NCBI RefSeq assembly: GCF_022682495.2
Contig: NW_026527269.1
Location: 248,001 to 312,000, forward strand
Direction: 5' to 3'
Length of the DNA: 64,000 nt
From: Desmodus rotundus
Taxonomy: Eukaryota > Chordata > Mammalia > Chiroptera > Phyllostomidae
Shown in pieces: positions 38,955 to 50,995 of the stretch (position 1 is its first letter; each line of letters begins with the position of its first letter). The notes under the pieces were generated by a model that saw only the letters and a program-made list of their open reading frames with translations, was not told where the DNA came from and ran no database searches. The position numbers and the translations under genes are program-made.

Positions 38955-40790
38955 ACATTCTAGATCCTGACACACCACATTCTAGAACGCCATAACCAAA
39001 GCAACCGTATCCTTTCAAACCGTATCCTAAGAAACTGCTTATCTCAGGAGGCCACTCTGCTCAGAACCCGCACCACAAGATTCTAGATCCTGACACACCG
39101 CATTCTAGAATGCAGTATCCAAGGCAAACGTATCCTTGCAAACCGTATCCTAGGAAACCGCTTATCTCAGGAGGCCATTGTGCTAAGAACCCGCCCCACA
39201 AGATTCTATATGCTGACACACCACTTTACAGAATGCCGTATCCAAGGCAAATGTATCCTTGGAAACCGTATCCTAGGAAACCACTTACCTCTAGAGAACA
39301 TTGTGCTCAGAACCCGCACCACAATATTCTAGATCCTGACACACCACATCTAGAATGCCTTGTCCAAGGCAACCGTATACTTGGAGACCGTATCCTAGGA
39401 AACCGCATATCCCTGGAGAACATTGTACTCAGAACCCGTCCCACAAGATTCTAGATCCTGATACACCACAACCTGGAATGCCGTATCCAACGCAAACGTA
39501 TCGTTGCAAAGGTATCCTAGGAAACCGCGTAACCCTGGAAACCCTTGTACTCATAACCCCCTCCACAAGATTCTGGATCCTGACAGAACACATTCTTAAA
39601 CGCAGTATCCAAGGCAACCTTATATTTGGAAACCGTATCGTAGGAAACCGCTTATCTCTGGCGACCATTATTTTCAGAATCTGTCCCCAAGATTCTAGAT
39701 CCTGACACTCCACATTCTATAATGGCATATGCAAGGCATCCGTATCCTTGGAGACCTTATCCTAGCAAACCGCGTATCCCAGAGACTATTGTGCTAAGAA
39801 CCCGCACCACAAGATTCTAGATGTTGACACACCACGTTCTCGAACACCGTATCCAAGGCAACCGTATCCTTGGAAACCGAATCCTAGGAAACCGCTTATC
39901 TCTGGAGACCATTGTGCTCAGAACCCGCCCCACAAGATTCTAAATCCTGACACACCACATTCTAGAACTCCGTATCCAAGGCCACCGTATCCTTGGAAAC
40001 CGTATCCTAGGAAAACGCTTATATCTGGAGGCCATTGTGCTCAGATCCGGCCGCACAATATTCTAGATCCTGACACACCACATTCTATAATGGCGTATGC
40101 AAGGCAACCGTATCCTTGGAGACCGTATCCTAGGAAACTCCATATCCCAGGAAACTATTGTTCTCAGATCCCGTCCCACAAGACTCTAAATCCTGACACA
40201 CCACGTTCTCGAACGCCGTATCCAAGACAACCGTATCATTGGAAACCGTATTCTTCGAATCTGCTTATTTTTGGAGGCCATTGTGCTCAGAACCGTCCCC
40301 ACAAGATTCTAGATCCTGACACACCACATTCTAGAACGCCGTATCTAAGGCAACCCTATCCTTGGAAACCGTATCCTAGGAAACCGCTTATCTCAGGAGG
40401 CCATTGTGCTCCGAACCCACACCACAAGATTCTAGATCCTGACACACCGCATTCTAGAATGCAGTATCCAAGGCAACCGTATCCTTGGAAACCCTATCTT
40501 AGGAAACGGCTTATCTTTGGAGACCAATGTGCTCACACCCATCCAACAAGATCCTAGATCCTGACACGCCACATTCTAGAACGCCGTATCCAAGGCAAAC
40601 GTATACTTGGAAACCGTATACTAGGAAACCTCTTATCTCAGGAGGCCATTGTTCTCAGAACCCGCACCACAACATTCTAGATCCTGACACACCACAATCT
40701 AGAACGCCATAACCAAGGCAACCGTATCCTTTCAAACCGTATCCTAAGAAACTGCTTATCTCAGGAGGCCACTGTGCTCAGAACCCGCAC
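38955..40790 (+). repeat. Diverged monomer island D1
   Basis: About fifteen monomers clearly older than their surroundings, with CACATCTAGAATGCC, ACCACAACCTGG, TCGTTGCAAAGG, ACAGAACACATTCTTAAACG, ATTATTTTCAGAATCTG, TTCTATAATGGC, GATGTTGACAC, GTATTCTTCGAATCTGC and CACACCCATCC. It is bracketed by two copies of an odd monomer with CCATAACCAA, CCTTTCAAACC and CCTAAGAAACTGC, 1,717 bp apart (38,991 and 40,708). Orientation and phase match the main array. Short open stretches here on both strands do not resemble any protein I know. Confidence 0.88.
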
Positions 40791-43700
40791 CACAAGATTC
40801 TAGATCCTGACACACCGCATTCTAGAATGCAGTATCCAAGGCAACCGTATCCTTGGAAACCGTATCCTAGGAAACCGCTTATCTCAGGAGGCCATTGTGC
40901 TCAGAACGCGAACCACAAGATTCTAGATCCTGACACACCGCATTCTAGAATGCAGTATCCAAGGCAACCGTATCCTTGGAAACCGTATCCCTGGAAACCG
41001 CTTATCTCAGGAGGCAATTGCGCTCAGAACCCGCACCAAAAGATTCTAGATCCTGACACACCGCATTCTAGAATGCAGTAACCAAGGCAACCGTATCCTT
41101 GGAAACCGTATCCTAGGAAACCGCTTATCTCAGGAGGCCATTGTGCTCAGAACCCGCACCAGAAGATTCTAGACCCTGACACACCGCATTCTAGAATGCA
41201 GTATCCAAGGCAACCGTATCCTTGGAAACCGTATCCTATGAAACCGCTTATCTCAGGAGGCCATTGTGCTCAGAACCCGCACCACAAGATTCCAGATCCT
41301 GACACACCGTATTCTAGAATGCAGTATCCAAGGCAACCGTATCTTTGGAAACCTTATCCTAGGAAACCGCTTATCTCCGGAGGCCATTGTGCTCAGAACC
41401 CGCAACACAAGATTCTAGATCCTGACACACCGCATTCTAGAATGCAGTATCCAAGGCAACCGTATCCTTGGAAACCGTATCCTAGGAAACCGCTTATCTC
41501 AGGAGGCCATTGTGCTCAGAAACCGCACCACAGGATTCTAGATCCTGACACACCGCATTCTAGAATGCAGTAACCAAGGCAACCGTATACTTGGAAACCG
41601 TATCCTAGGAAACCGCTTATCTCAGGAGGCCATTGTGCTCAGAACCCGCACCACAAGATTCTAGATCCTGACACACCGCATTCTAGAATGCAGTATCCAA
41701 GGCAACCGTATCCTTGGAAACCTTATCCTAGGAAACCGCTTATCTCAGGAGGCCATTGTGCTCAGAACGCGAACCACAAGATTCTAGATCCTGACACACC
41801 GCATTCTAGAATGCAGTATCCAAGGCAACCGTATCCTTGGAAACCGTATCCCTGGAAACCGCTTATCTCAGGAGGCAATTGCGCTCAGAACCCGCACCAA
41901 AAGATTCTAGATCCTGACACACCGCATTCTAGAATGCAGTAACCAAGGCAACCGTATCCTTGGAAACCGTATCCTAGGAAACCGCTTATCTCAGGAGGCC
42001 ATTGTGCTCAGAACCCGCACCAGAAGATTCTAGACCCTGACACACCGAATTCTAGAATGCAGTATCCAAGGCAACCGTATCCTTGGAAACCGTATCCTAT
42101 GAAACCGCTTATCTCAGGAGGCCATTGTGCTCAGGACCCGCACCACAAGATTCTAGATCCTGACACACCGCATTCTAGAATGCAGTAACCAAGGCAACCG
42201 TATCCTTGGAAACCGTATCCTAGGAAACCGCTTATCTCAGGAGGCCATTGTGCTCAGAACCCGCACCACAAGATTCCAGATCCTGAAACACCGTATTCTA
42301 GAATGCAGTATCCAAGGCAACCGTATCTTTGGAAACCTTATCCTAGGAAACCGCTTATCTCCGGAGGCCATTGTGCTCAGAACCCGCACCACAAGATTCT
42401 AGATCCTGACACACCGCATTCTAGAATGCAGTATCCAAGGCAACCGTATCCTTGGAAACCTTATCCTAGGAAACCGCTTATCTCAGGAGGCCATTGTGCT
42501 CAGAACCCGCACCACAAGATTCTAGATCCTGACACACCGCATTCTAGAATGCAGTATCCAAGGCAACCGTATCCTTGGAAACCGTATCCTAGAAAACCAC
42601 TTATCTCAGGAGGCCATTGTGCTCAGAACCCGCACCACAAGATTCTAGATCCTGACACACCGCATTCTAGAATGCAGTATCCAAGGCAACCGTATCCTTG
42701 GAAACCGTATCCTAGGAAACCGCTTATCTCAGGAGGCCATTGTGCTCAGAAACCGCACCACAAGATTCTAGATCCTGACACACCGCATTCTAGAATGCAG
42801 TAACCAAGGCAACCGTATCCTTGGAAACCGTATCCTAGGAAACCGCTTATCTCAGGAGGCCATTGTGCTCAGAACCCGCACCAGAAGATTCTAGACCCTG
42901 ACACACCGCATTCTAGAATGCAGTATCCAAGGCAACCGTATCCTTGGAAACCGTATCCTATGAAACCGCTTATCACAGGAGGCCATTGTGCTCAGAACCC
43001 GCACCACAAGATTCTAGATCCTGACACACCGCATTCTAGAATGCAGTAACCAAGGCAACCGTATCCTTGGAAACCGTATCCTAGGAAACCGCTTATCTCA
43101 GAAGGCCATTGTGCTCAGAACCCGCACCACAAGATTCCAGATCCTGACACACCGTATTCTAGAATGCAGTATCCAAGGCAACCGTATCTTTGGAAACCTT
43201 ATCCTAGGAAACCGCTTATCTCCGGAGGCCATTGTGCTCAGAACCCGCACCACAAGATTCTAGATCCTGACACACCGCATTCTAGAATGCAGTATCCAAG
43301 GCAACCGTATCCTTGGAAACCTTATCCTAGGAAACCGCTTATCTCAGGAGGCCATTGTGCTCAGAACCCGCACCACAAGATTCTAGATCCTGACACACCG
43401 CATTCTAGAATGCAGTATCCAAGGCAACCGTATCCTTGGAAACCGTATCCTAGAAAACCACTTATCTCAGGAGGCCATTGTGCTCAGAACCCGCACCACA
43501 AGATTCTAGATCCTGACACACCGCATTCTAGAATGCAGTATCCAAGGCAACCGTATCCTTGGAAACCGTATCCTAGGAAACCGCTTATCTCAGGAGGCCA
43601 TTGTGCTCAGAAACCGCACCACAAGATTCTAGATCCTGACACACCGCATTCTAGAATGCAGTAACCAAGGCAACCGTATCCTTGGAAACCGTATCCTAGG

Positions 43701-46700
43701 AAACCGCTTATCTCAGGAGGCCATTGTGCTCAGAACCCGCACCACAAGATCTAGATCCTGACACACCGCATTCTAGAATGCAGTATCCAAGGCAACCGTA
43801 TCCTTGGAAACCTTATCCTAGGAAACCGCTTATCTCAGGAGGCCATTGTGCTCAGAACGCGAACCACAAGATTCTAGATCCTGACACACCGCATTCTAGA
43901 ATGCAGTATCCAAGGCAACCGTATCCTTGGAAACCGTATCCCTGGAAACCGCTTATCTCAGGAGGCAATTGCGCTCAGAACCCGCACCAAAAGATTCTAG
44001 ATCCTGACACACCGCATTCTAGAATGCAGTAACCAAGGCAACCGTATCCTTGGAAACCGTATCCTAGGAAACCGCTTATCTCAGGAGGCCATTGTGCTCA
44101 GAACCCGCACCAGAAGATTCTAGACCCTGACACACCGCATTCTAGAATGCAGTATCCAAGGCAACCGTATCCTTGGAAACCGTATCCTATGAAACCGCTT
44201 ATCTCAGGAGGCCATTGTGCTCAGAACCCGCACCACAAGATTCTAGATCCTGACACACCGCATTCTAGAATGCAGTAACCAAGGCAACCGTATCCTTGGA
44301 AACCGTATCCTAGGAAACCGCTTATCTCAGGAGGCCATTGTGCTCAGAACCCGCACCACAAGATTCCAGATCCTGACACACCGTATTCTAGAATGCAGTA
44401 TCCAAGGCAACCGTATCTTTGGAAACCTTATCCTAGGAAACCGCTTATCTCCGGAGGCCATTGTGCTCAGAACCCGCAACACAAGATTCTAGATCCTGAC
44501 ACACCGCATTCTAGAATGCAGTATCCAAGGCAACCGTATCCTTGGAAACCGTATCCTAGGAAACCGCTTATCTCAGGAGGCCATTGTGCTCAGAAACCGC
44601 ACCACAGGATTCTAGATCCTGACACACCGCATTCTAGAATGCAGTAACCAAGGCAACCGTATCCTTGGAAACCGTATCCTAGGAAACCGCTTATCTCAGG
44701 AGGCCATTGTGCTCAGAACCCGCACCACAAGATTCTAGATCCTGACACACCACATTCTAGAATGCAGTATCCAAGGCAACCGTATCCTTGGAAACCTTAT
44801 CCTAGGAAACCGCTTATCTCAGGAGGCCATTGTGCTCAGAACGCGAACCACAAGATTCTAGATCCTGACACACCGCATTCTAGAATGCAGTATCCAAGGC
44901 AACCGTATCCTTGGAAACCGTATCCCTGGAAACCGCTTATCTCAGGAGGCAATTGCGCTCAGAACCCGCACCAAAAGATTCTAGATCCTGACACACCGCA
45001 TTCTAGAATGCAGTAACCAAGGCAACCGTATCCTTGGAAACCGTATCCTAGGAAACCGCTTATCTCAGGAGGCCATTGTGCTCAGAACCCGCACCAGGAG
45101 ATTCTAGACCCTGACACACCGCATTCTAGAATGCAGTATCCAAGGCAACCGTATCCTTGGAAACCGTATCCTAGGAAACCGCTTATCTCAGGAGGCCATT
45201 GTGCTCAGAACCCGCACCACAAGATTCCAGATCCTGACACACCGTATTCTAGAATGCAGTATCCAAGGCAACCGTATCTTTGGAAACCTTATCCTAGGAA
45301 ACCGCTTATCTCCGGAGGCCATTGTGCTCAGAACCCGCACCACAAGATTCTAGACCCTGACACACCGCATTCTAGAATGCAGTATCCAAGGCAACCGTAT
45401 CCTTGGAAACCTTATCCTAGGAAACCGGTTATCTCAGGAGGCCATTGCGCTCAGAACCCGCACCACAAGATTCTAGATCCTGACACACCGCATTCTAGAA
45501 TGCAGTATCCAAGGCAACCGTATCCTTGGAAACCGTATCCTAGAAAACCACTTATCTCAGGAGGCCATTGTGCTCAGAACCCGCACCACAAGATTCTAGA
45601 TCCTGACACACCGCATTCTAGAATGCAGTATCCAAGGCAACCGTATCCTTGGAAACCGTATCCTAGGAAACCGCTTATCTCAGGAGGCCATTGTGCTCAG
45701 AAACCGCACCACAAGATTCTAGATCCTGACACACCGCATTCTAGAATGCAGTAACCAAGGCAACCGTATCCTTGGAAACCGTATCCTAGGAAACCGCTTA
45801 TCTCAGGAGGCCATTGTGCTCAGAACCCGCACCACAAGATTCTAGACCCTGACACACCGCATTCTAGAATGCAGTATCCAAGGCAACCGTATCCTTGGAA
45901 ACCGTATCCTAGGAAACCGCTTATCTCAGGAGGCCATTGTGCTCAGAACGCGAACCACAAGATTCTAGACCCTGACACACCGCATTCTAGAATGCAGTAT
46001 CCAAGGCAACCGTATCCTTGGAAACCGTATCCTAGGAAACCGCTTATCTCAGGAGGCCATTGTGCTCAGAACCCGCACCACAAGATTCTAGATCCTGACA
46101 CACCGCATTCTAGAATGCAGTAACCAAGGCAACCGTATCCTTGGAAACCGTATCCTAGGAAACGGCTTACTCTGGAGGCCATTGTGCTCAGAACCCGCAC
46201 CACAAGGTTCTAGATCCTGACACACCGCATTCTAGAATGCAGTATCCAAGGCAACCGTATCCTTGGAAACCGTATCCCTGGAAACCGCTTATCTCAGGAG
46301 GCAATTGCGCTCAGAACCAGCACCAAAAGATTCTAGATCCTGACACACCGCATTCTAGAATGCAGTAACCAAGGCAACCGTATCCTTGGAAACCGTATCC
46401 TAGGAAACCGCTTATCTCAGGAGGCCATTGTGCTCAGAACCCGCACCAGAAGATTCTAGACCCTGACACACCGCATTCTAGAATGCAGTATCCAAGGCAA
46501 CCGTATCCTTGGAAACCGTATCCTATGAAACCGCTTATCTCAGGAGGCCATTGTGCTCAGAACCCGCACCACAAGATTCTAGATCCTGACACACCGCATT
46601 CTAGAATGCAGTAACCAAGGCAACCGTATCCTTGGAAACCGTATCCTAGGAAACCGCTTATCTCAGGAGGACATTGTGCTCAGAACCCGCACCACAAGAT

Positions 46701-47184
46701 TCTAGACCCTGACACACCGCATTCTAGAATGCAGTATCCAAGGCAACCGTATCCTTGGAAACCGTATCCTAGGAAACCGCTTATCTCAGGAGGCCATTGT
46801 GCTCAGAACCCGCACCACAAGATTCTAGACCCTGACACACCGCATTCTGGAATGCAGTATCCAATGCAACCGTATCCTTGGAAACCGTATCCTAGGAAAC
46901 CGCTTATCTCAGGAGGCCATTGTGCTCAGAACCCGCACCACAAGATTCTAGATCCTGACACACCGCATTCTAGAATGCAGTAACCAAGGCAACCGTATCC
47001 TTGGAAACCGTATCCTAGGAAACGGCTTACTCTGGAGGCCATTGTGCTCAGAACCCGCACCACAAGGTTCTAGATCCTGACACACCGCATTCTAGAATGC
47101 AGTATTCAAGGCAACCGTATCCTTGGAAACCGTATCCTAGGAAACCGCTTATCTCAGGAGGCCATTGTGCTCAGAACCCGCACC
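40791..47184 (+). repeat. Region C between D1 and D2: 861-bp HORs
   Basis: Seven-monomer (861-bp) HORs are plain here. The 42,303-42,803 block recurs at 43,164-43,664 in the same order (CTTTGG/CTCCGG, CTTATCC, TAGAAAACCAC, CAGAAACCGC, then a TAA monomer). The GAACGCGAACC/GGCAATTGC pair at 40,827 recurs at 41,688. The rest shuffles the same monomer types. 45,131-45,754 has five consecutive TAT-type monomers, giving the longest apparent reading frame in the window, which I reject as a gene. AGATCTAGATCC at 43,748 is a 1-bp deletion variant. Confidence 0.85.
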
Positions 47185-48777
47185 ACCAGATTCTATATGC
47201 TGACACACCACTTTACAGAATGCCGTATCCAAGGCAAATGTATCCTTGGAAACCGTATCCTAGGAAACCACTTACCTCTAGAGAACATTGTGCTCAGAAC
47301 CCGCACCACAATATTCTAGATCCTGACACACCACATCTAGAATGCCTTGTCCAAGGCAACCGTATACTTGGAGACCGTATCCTAGGAAACCGCATATCCC
47401 TGGAGAACATTGTACTCAGAACCCGTCCCACAAGATTCTAGATCCTGATACACCACAACCTGGAATGCCGTATCCAAGGCAAACGTATCGTTGCAAAGGT
47501 ATCCTAGGAAACCGCGTAACCCTGGAAACCCTTGTACTCATAACCCCCTCCACAAGATTCTGGATCCTGACAGAACACATTCTTAAACGCAGTATCCAAG
47601 GCAACCGTATATTTGGAAACCGTATCGTAGGAAACCGCTTATCTCTGGCGACCATTATTTTCAGAATCTGTCCCCAAGATTCTAGATCCTGACACTCCAC
47701 ATTCTATAATGGCATATGCAAGGCATCCGTATCCTTGGAGACCTTATCCTAGCAAACCGCGTATCCCAGAGACTATTGTGCTAAGAACCCGCACCACAAG
47801 ATTCTAGATGTTGACACACCACGTTCTCGAACACCGTATCCAAGGCAACCGTATCCTTGGAAACCGAATCCTAGGAAACCGCTTATCTCTGGAGACCATT
47901 GTGCTCAGAACCCGCCCCACAAGATTCTAAATCCTGACACACCACATTCTAGAACTCCGTATCCAAGGCCACCGTATCCTTGGAAACCGTATCCTAGGAA
48001 AACGCTTATATCTGGAGGCCATTGTGCTCAGATCCGGCCGCACAATATTCTAGATCCTGACACACCACATTCTATAATGGCGTATGCAAGGCAACCGTAT
48101 CCTTGGAGACCGTATCCTAGGAAACTCCATATCCCAGGAAACTATTGTTCTCAGATCCCGTCCCACAAGACTCTAAATCCTGACACACCACGTTCTCGAA
48201 CGCCGTATCCAAGACAACCGTATCATTGGAAACCGTATTCTTCGAATCTGCTTATTTTTGGAGGCCATTGTGCTCAGAACCGTCCCCACAAGATTCTAGA
48301 TCCTGACACACCACATTCTAGAACGCCGTATCTAAGGCAACCCTATCCTTGGAAACCGTATCCTAGGAAACCGCTTATCTCAGGAGGCCATTGTGCTCCG
48401 AACCCACACCACAAGATTCTAGATCCTGACACACCGCATTCTAGAATGCAGTATCCAAGGCAACCGTATCCTTGGAAACCCTATCTTAGGAAACGGCTTA
48501 TCTTTGGAGACCAATGTGCTCACACCCATCCAACAAGATCCTAGATCCTGACACGCCACATTCTAGAACGCCGTATCCAAGGCAAACGTATGCTTGGAAA
48601 CCGTATACTAGGAAACCTCTTATCTCAGGAGGCCATTGTTCTCAGAACCCGCACCACAACATTCTAGATCCTGACACACCACAATCTAGAACGCCATAAC
48701 CAAGGCAACCGTATCCTTTCAAACCGTATCCTAAGAAACTGCTTATCTCAGGAGGCCACTGTGCTCAGAACCCGCAC
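47185..48777 (+). repeat. Diverged island D2, left-truncated
   Basis: It matches D1 at offset 7,987 from about 47,190 to its right end. Its left flank is a main-subfamily monomer (CACCACCAGATTCTATATGC) instead of the odd CCATAACCAA monomer. The breakpoint lies in AGATTCTATATGCTG. It differs from D1, D3 and D4 at CCAAGGCAAACG (they have CCAACGCAAACG) and CAACCGTATATTTGG (they have CAACCTTATATTTGG). GTATGCTTGG near 48,588 is private. Confidence 0.87.
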
Positions 48778-50995
48778 CACAAGATTCTAGATCCTGACAC
48801 ACCGCATTCTAGAATGCAGTATCCAAGGCAACCGTATCGTTGGAAACCGTATCCTAGGAAACCGCTTATCTCAGGAGGCCATTGTGCTCAGAACGCGAAC
48901 CACAAGATTCTAGATCCTGACACACCGCATTCTAGAATGCAGTATCCAAGGCAACCGTATCCTTGGAAACCGTATCCCTGGAAACCGCTTATCTCAGGAG
49001 GCAATTGCGCTCAGAACCCGCACCAAAAGATTCTAGATCCTGACACACCGCATTCTAGAATGCAGTAACCAAGGCAACCGTATCCTTGGAAACCGTATCC
49101 TAGGAAACCGCTTATCTCAGGAGGCCATTGTGCTCAGAACCCGCACCAGAAGATTCTAGACCCTGACACACCGCATTCTAGAATGCAGTATCCAAGGCAA
49201 CCGTATCCTTGGAAACCGTATCCTAGGAAACCGCTTATCTCAGGAGGCCATTGTGCTCAGAACCCGCACCACAAGATTCTAGATCCTGACACACCGCATT
49301 CTAGAATGCAGTAACCAAGGCAACCGTATCCTTGGAAACCGTATCCTAGGAAACCGCTTATCTCAGGAGGCCATTGTGCTCAGAACCCGCACCACAAGAT
49401 TCCAGATCCTGACACACCGTATTCTAGAATGCAGTATCCAAGGCAACCGTATCTTTGGAAACCTTATCCTAGGAAACCGCTTATCACCGGAGGCCATTGT
49501 GCTCAGAACCCGCAACACAAGATTCTAGATCCTGACACACCGCATTCTAGAATGCAGTATCCAAGGCAACCGTATCCTTGGAAACCGTATCCTAGGAAAC
49601 CGCTTATCTCAGGAGGCCATTGTGCTCAGAAACCGCACCACAGGATTCTAGATCCTGACACACCGCATTCTAGAATGCAGTAACCAAGGCAACCGTATCC
49701 TTGGAAACCGTATCCTAGGAAACCGCTTATCTCAGGAGGCCATTGTGCTCAGAACCCGCACCACAAGATTCTAGATCCTGACACACCGCATTCTAGAATG
49801 CAGTAACCAAGGCAACCGTATCCTTGGAAACCGTATCCTAGGAAACCGCTTATCTCAGGAGGCCATTGTGCTCAGAACCCGCACCACAAGATTCCAGATC
49901 CTGACACACCGTATTCTAGAATGCAGTATCCAAGGCAACCGTATCTTTGGAAACCTTATCCTAGGAAACCGCTTATCTCCGGAGGCCATTGTGCTCAGAA
50001 CCCGCACCACAAGATTCTAGATCCTGACACACCGCATTCTAGAACGCAGTATCCAAGGCAACCGTATCCTTGGAAACCTTATCCTAGGAAACCGCTTATC
50101 TCAGGAGGCCATTGTGCTCAGAACCCGCACCACAAGATTCTAGATCCTGACACACCGCATTCTAGAATGCAGTATCCAAGGCAACCGTATCCTTGGAAAC
50201 CGTATCCTAGAAAACCACTTATCTCAGGAGGCCATTGTGCTCAGAACCCGCACCACAAGATTCTAGATCCTGACACACCGCATTCTAGAATGCAGTATCC
50301 AAGGCAACCGTATCCTTGGAAACCGTATCCTAGGAAACCGCTTATCTCAGGAGGCCATTGTGCTCAGAAACCGCACCACAAGATTCTAGATCCTGACACA
50401 CCGCATTCTAGAATGCAGTAACCAAGGCAACCGTATCCTTGGAAACCGTATCCTAGGAAACCGCTTATCTCAGGAGGCCATTGTGCTCAGAACCCGCACC
50501 ACAAGATTCTAGATCCTGACACACCGCATTCTAGAATGCAGTATCCAAGGCAACCGTATCCTTGGAAACCTTATCCTAGGAAACCGCTTATCTCAGGAGG
50601 CCATAGTGCTCAGAACGCGAACCACAAGATTCTAGATCCTGACACACCGCATTCTAGAATGCAGTATCCAAGGGAACCGTATCCTTGGAAACCGTATCCC
50701 TGGAAACCGCTTATCTCAGGAGGCAATTGCGCTCAGAACCCGCACCAAAAGATTCTAGATCCTGACACACCACATTCTAGAATGCAGTAACCAAGGCAAC
50801 CGTATCCTTGGAAACCGTATCCTAGGAAACCGCTTATCTCAGGAGGCCATTGTGCTCAGAACCCGCACCAGAAGATTCTAGACCCTGACACACCGCATTC
50901 TAGAATGCAGTATCCAAGGCAACCGTATCCTTGGAAACCGTATCCTAGGAAACCTCTTATCTCAGGAGGCCATTGTGCTCAGAACCCGCACCACA
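48778..50995 (+). repeat. Region C between D2 and D3
   Basis: Monomers of the same types as the right flank of D1, then the 166-codon-open block (49,921-50,421), then the D-left flank with AAGGGAACCG (50,536-50,995). This is the shortest inter-island spacer, giving a D2-D3 period of 4,054 bp. Private changes are ATCGTTGG near 48,836 and CTTATCACCGG near 49,483. Confidence 0.85.

Noticed and set aside
39429..39713. 94-codon minus-strand frame in D1, repeated in D2 and D3
   Set aside because: It is a chance open frame through diverged monomers, altered by the 244-bp deletion in D4, and its product is a translation of the satellite's reverse strand with no recognisable domain.
39712..39725. TATAAT in TTCTATAATGGC as a promoter element in the D islands
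   Set aside because: It is a one-base variant of the ATTCTAGAAT palindrome in a diverged monomer, with no other promoter feature nearby.
45131..45754. Longest apparent reading frame (207 codons) and the many 84-, 125- and 166-codon frames in the same register
   Set aside because: The monomer is 123 bp, so any stop-free frame continues for as long as neighbours lack TAA at one site. Lengths are all 41n+1 or 41n+2 codons, starts are the ATG of ATGCAG in the repeat, and no promoter, ribosome-site or splice context is distinct from neighbouring monomers.
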